Below are positions 4,859 through 7,243 of a stretch of 7,243 nt of DNA, piece by piece. How positions within the stretch are numbered: position 1 is the first letter of the stretch; each line of letters opens with the position of its first letter. The translations under genes were made by a program, and so were the position numbers. The DNA is taken from contig CAYPQM010000242.1 in NCBI GenBank assembly GCA_964412845.1, positions 1-7,243 on the forward strand, written 5' to 3'. Source of the stretch: JAWWPY01 sp964412845. Its GTDB lineage: Bacteria > Actinomycetota > Actinomycetes > Streptosporangiales > Streptosporangiaceae. The notes under the pieces are model-generated. The model saw only the letters and a list, made by a program, of their open reading frames with translations, did no database searches and was not told where the DNA came from.

Positions 4859-7243
4859 ATGAAGGTACCGCGTGCCACCCGGGCCGTTGTCGCGGCGTCG
4901 GTCGTAGGTGGGGCGCTTACCTTATTCGTTGCTGTATGGAGGCAATCGGCCTCGTGGCATCTCGCCGGGAGCCAGTGGATTGTCGCGGCTGCGGTGGGCG
5001 CTCTTGCCCTGGGGAGCTGGACGTGGCCGGTCGTGGTGTACCGGGGAGGCGAATCCGCCGCCTTCAATATGGACGAGGGTTTCTTTGTGATCCTCGCCCT
5101 CCTCGTGCCACCGCTGGTCACTCTGGGGACCTTTGCCCTGGCCACCGTCTTGGCTCAGGTCGCCCGTCGGCGCCCTTTGCTCAAGTCGGCCTTCAATGTT
5201 GGGCAGGTTCTGATCGCGGCGGGTCTGGGCCTGGCGGTGAGCCGCAGTGTCGCTGCTCCCTCTAATTCTCTCACCGCAGGTGAGATTGCAGCCATCGCGC
5301 TCGGGGTGGGAGTGTACTTCGTCATCAATACGTTTCTCGTAGCCGGCGTTGTGGTCTCGATGGGCACGACCTGGGGAGAGTTCACCAACGATCTTCCGAT
5401 CCAGGTAACGGATGCTGGCGCGGGGGCATTGGTTGGCGTGATATTGGCATTGGCGATACAGGCTAATCTGTGGGCAATGGTGCTGGCCATCCCAGGGCTG
5501 ATTGTGGAGCGTAGGCTGATCGCTGCCCGTTTCGCGGCGTTGTATGACCGCGCCCGGATGGAGGGGTTGTACGAGGTTACGTTGGAGGCAAACCGGGGGC
5601 TGCGGCGGCAGGCGGTGATCGAGACGATCTTGGAATCGGTGCGGCGGCTGCTGCGTAGCCCGGAGGCAACCCTGACATCTGACGCCCCGGGCACTGGCCA
5701 GCTGGCGGCGCCAATGACTGTCGCCGATCGGCAGCAGTGGCTGGTGGCGTCGGGCCGGCGACGGGATGAGCCCTTCGACGACGCCGATCGGAGCCTGCTC
5801 AAAGCCCTGGCCGCCGTGGGCAGCGGGGCGCTGAGCAATGCCGAGCTGTACCAGCAGGTCCATGTCGGGCGCGAGAGGCTCTCCTCGATCACCCTCAATA
5901 TCGGAGAAGGCGTCTGCGCCATAGACGCAGACGGGAAGCTGACTTTCGTCAACCGGGCCGCGGCCGACATGATGAAGCTGCCGTCGCTCAACATAACGGT
6001 CGACGACCCGGTAAGCGGTGGCACGCTCACAGCGCCCGACTTTCTGCTCGTACCAGCCCGCGCAGCCATGCGCACGGGCCGCACCATCCGGGAGGACGAC
6101 GCGCGGTTCCCCGGAAAGAACGGCGGCACCATCCCGGTTGCGTATACGGCCTCTGCGGTCATGAGCGACGGCGCACCGTCAGGTGCGGTGATCGCCTTTC
6201 GCGACATCACCGAGCGCAAAGCCTTCGAGGACGAACTCAACCATCACGCCTGCTACGACAGCCTCACCGGTCTGGCCAACCGCCGACTGCTGGTGGAACG
6301 CCTGGATCAGGCGCTGCGGCGGTCAGCCCTGGACCGCAAAACCCACGCCCTGATCTTTGTCGATGTGGACCGCTTCAAGAGCATCAACGACAGCCTTGGT
6401 CACCTGACCGGCGACGAGTTCCTGGTGGCGATCGGGACCCGCATGAAAGGGGTGGTGCGGAGCCGCGACCTGCTGGCCCGCTTCGGCGGCGATGAGTTTG
6501 TGGTGCTGCTGGAGGACGTGGCTGGAGTGGACGTGGCGGTCGCCGCAGCGGAGCGCATCTGCGCCGCCGTCGGGCAGCCAATGGCGCTACCCGGCGGTTA
6601 CGAGCTGGTCGCCAGCGTGTCGGTCGGCATCGCCCTGACCGAGCTAGGTAAGACACCCGATGACGTGCTCCGCAACGCCGACGTGGCGATGTACGACGCC
6701 AAAACCAAGGGCGGGGGCGGCATCTACAAAGTGTTCGACCAAGTTTCCATGGGAAGCCGCTCCTCCGCGCGGCTCCAGATCGAAGCCGATCTGCGCAAAG
6801 GCCTTGAGCGAGATGAACTCGAGGTGCATTACCAGCCGTTCTACTCCCTGGACGAGCAGCGCATCGTCGGCGCCGAGGCGCTGGTGCGGTGGCGCCACCC
6901 GAAGGACGGTTTGATCAGCCCGATGAGGTTCATCCCGATGGCGGAGGAGACAGGGCTGATACTGCCGTTGGGTCGTTACGTTCTGGGCAAAGCGTGTCGG
7001 CAGGTGCGCTCGATCCGGGACCGGTTGGGCGTGGACCTGCCGATCAGCGTCAACCTCTCACCCCGCCAGTTCCAGGAGGGTGGGCTCTTGTCGCAGGTGA
7101 CCGCGGCCCTCGATGCGACCGGCCTGCCCTCGGAGTTGCTCATATTCGAGATCACCGAGACTGTGGTCATGGAAGACCTTTCCGGTGCTCGCGAGGTCAT
7201 GAAGAAGCTCAACGGGCTGGGTGTGCGCCTGGCCATCGACGAC
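4859..7243 (+). CDS. Membrane-bound PAS-GGDEF-EAL c-di-GMP enzyme (3' end cut off)
   Basis: An open frame of 795 codons reaching the last base of the window. It is predicted to both make c-di-GMP from GTP and hydrolyse it to pGpG. Domain order: six hydrophobic segments (about 8-26, 37-61, 74-100, 111-130, 141-166, 184-215) forming a MASE-like membrane sensor; a charged linker and short degenerate GAF-like region (about 216-335); PAS (about 341-455, ending FRDITER); GGDEF (about 460-620); EAL (from about 640). DSLTGLANRR (467-476), FVDVDRFK (500-507) and GGDEF (543-547) are intact, with an inhibitory-site RSRD (534-537) five residues upstream. The EAL part keeps EAL (673-675), Asn732 in SVNLS and Glu764 in EITET; the frame ends within the conserved IDD, so perhaps 90-120 residues are missing. 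ATG 4859 has only a weak AGG upstream. No other in-frame start is near, and translation may be coupled to the protease gene ending 25 bases before. Whether synthesis or hydrolysis dominates cannot be told from the sequence. Confidence 0.93.
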   Translation, partial: MKVPRATRAVVAASVVGGALTLFVAVWRQSASWHLAGSQWIVAAAVGALALGSWTWPVVVYRGGESAAFNMDEGFFVILALLVPPLVTLGTFALATVLAQVARRRPLLKSAFNVGQVLIAAGLGLAVSRSVAAPSNSLTAGEIAAIALGVGVYFVINTFLVAGVVVSMGTTWGEFTNDLPIQVTDAGAGALVGVILALAIQANLWAMVLAIPGLIVERRLIAARFAALYDRARMEGLYEVTLEANRGLRRQAVIETILESVRRLLRSPEATLTSDAPGTGQLAAPMTVADRQQWLVASGRRRDEPFDDADRSLLKALAAVGSGALSNAELYQQVHVGRERLSSITLNIGEGVCAIDADGKLTFVNRAAADMMKLPSLNITVDDPVSGGTLTAPDFLLVPARAAMRTGRTIREDDARFPGKNGGTIPVAYTASAVMSDGAPSGAVIAFRDITERKAFEDELNHHACYDSLTGLANRRLLVERLDQALRRSALDRKTHALIFVDVDRFKSINDSLGHLTGDEFLVAIGTRMKGVVRSRDLLARFGGDEFVVLLEDVAGVDVAVAAAERICAAVGQPMALPGGYELVASVSVGIALTELGKTPDDVLRNADVAMYDAKTKGGGGIYKVFDQVSMGSRSSARLQIEADLRKGLERDELEVHYQPFYSLDEQRIVGAEALVRWRHPKDGLISPMRFIPMAEETGLILPLGRYVLGKACRQVRSIRDRLGVDLPISVNLSPRQFQEGGLLSQVTAALDATGLPSELLIFEITETVVMEDLSGAREVMKKLNGLGVRLAIDD

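Noticed and set aside
4851..4860. GTCAGGCCAT shared with 238-247
   Set aside because: A 10-base match between a promoter region and a gene junction has no matching context or symmetry; chance is the simplest reading.
5155..6240. 361-codon open frame on the - strand
   Set aside because: It is the antisense shadow of the GGDEF-EAL gene. Its Ser/Arg/Ala-rich translation shows no domain, while the + strand shows continuous domain motifs. The - strand frames at 4922-5863, 3466-4443 and 1974-2846 were rejected for the same reason.

Overview
This window is high-GC DNA with GTG as well as ATG starts, purine-rich ribosome binding sites and protein families typical of filamentous actinomycetes. An actinobacterial chromosome is the best reading, but the sequence does not fix a genus. 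All five genes I can support lie on the + strand. I see no RNA genes, insertion sequences, CRISPR arrays or attachment sites.

Left part (1-2867): about 300 bases of apparently non-coding DNA open the window. They carry two near-identical dyad boxes (105-126 and 171-192) and a short direct repeat. A 103-residue YCII/DGPF-type protein follows (302-613). After a 105-base gap comes a likely two-gene efflux unit: a 14-helix DHA2-type MFS transporter (719-2179) and a TetR-family repressor (2226-2867). The gap holds a -10-like hexamer flanked by two 16-bp CGGAA-N6-TTCCG elements. This is what an autoregulated drug-efflux cassette would look like.

Middle (2868-3165): a 298-base intergenic region, much of it AT-rich (54 G+C of 120 in 3001-3120). 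It holds a candidate promoter with a palindrome in its spacer. Its last 60 bases can form two mutually exclusive RNA stems, one of which would bury the start codon of the next gene.

Right part (3166-7243): a secreted S8 (subtilisin) peptidase with signal peptide, I9-like propeptide, intact catalytic residues and an 87-residue tail with tryptophan at nearly every fifth position. Only 25 bases later starts a membrane-anchored c-di-GMP enzyme: six predicted membrane helices, a degenerate GAF-like region, PAS, GGDEF and EAL. It is open to the last base of the window, where the EAL domain is cut. Both GGDEF and EAL signature residues, and an inhibitory RxxD site, are present. The pairing of an exported Trp-repeat protease with a c-di-GMP sensor enzyme behind a structured leader is the most interesting part of the window. 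That they act together is inference from gene order.
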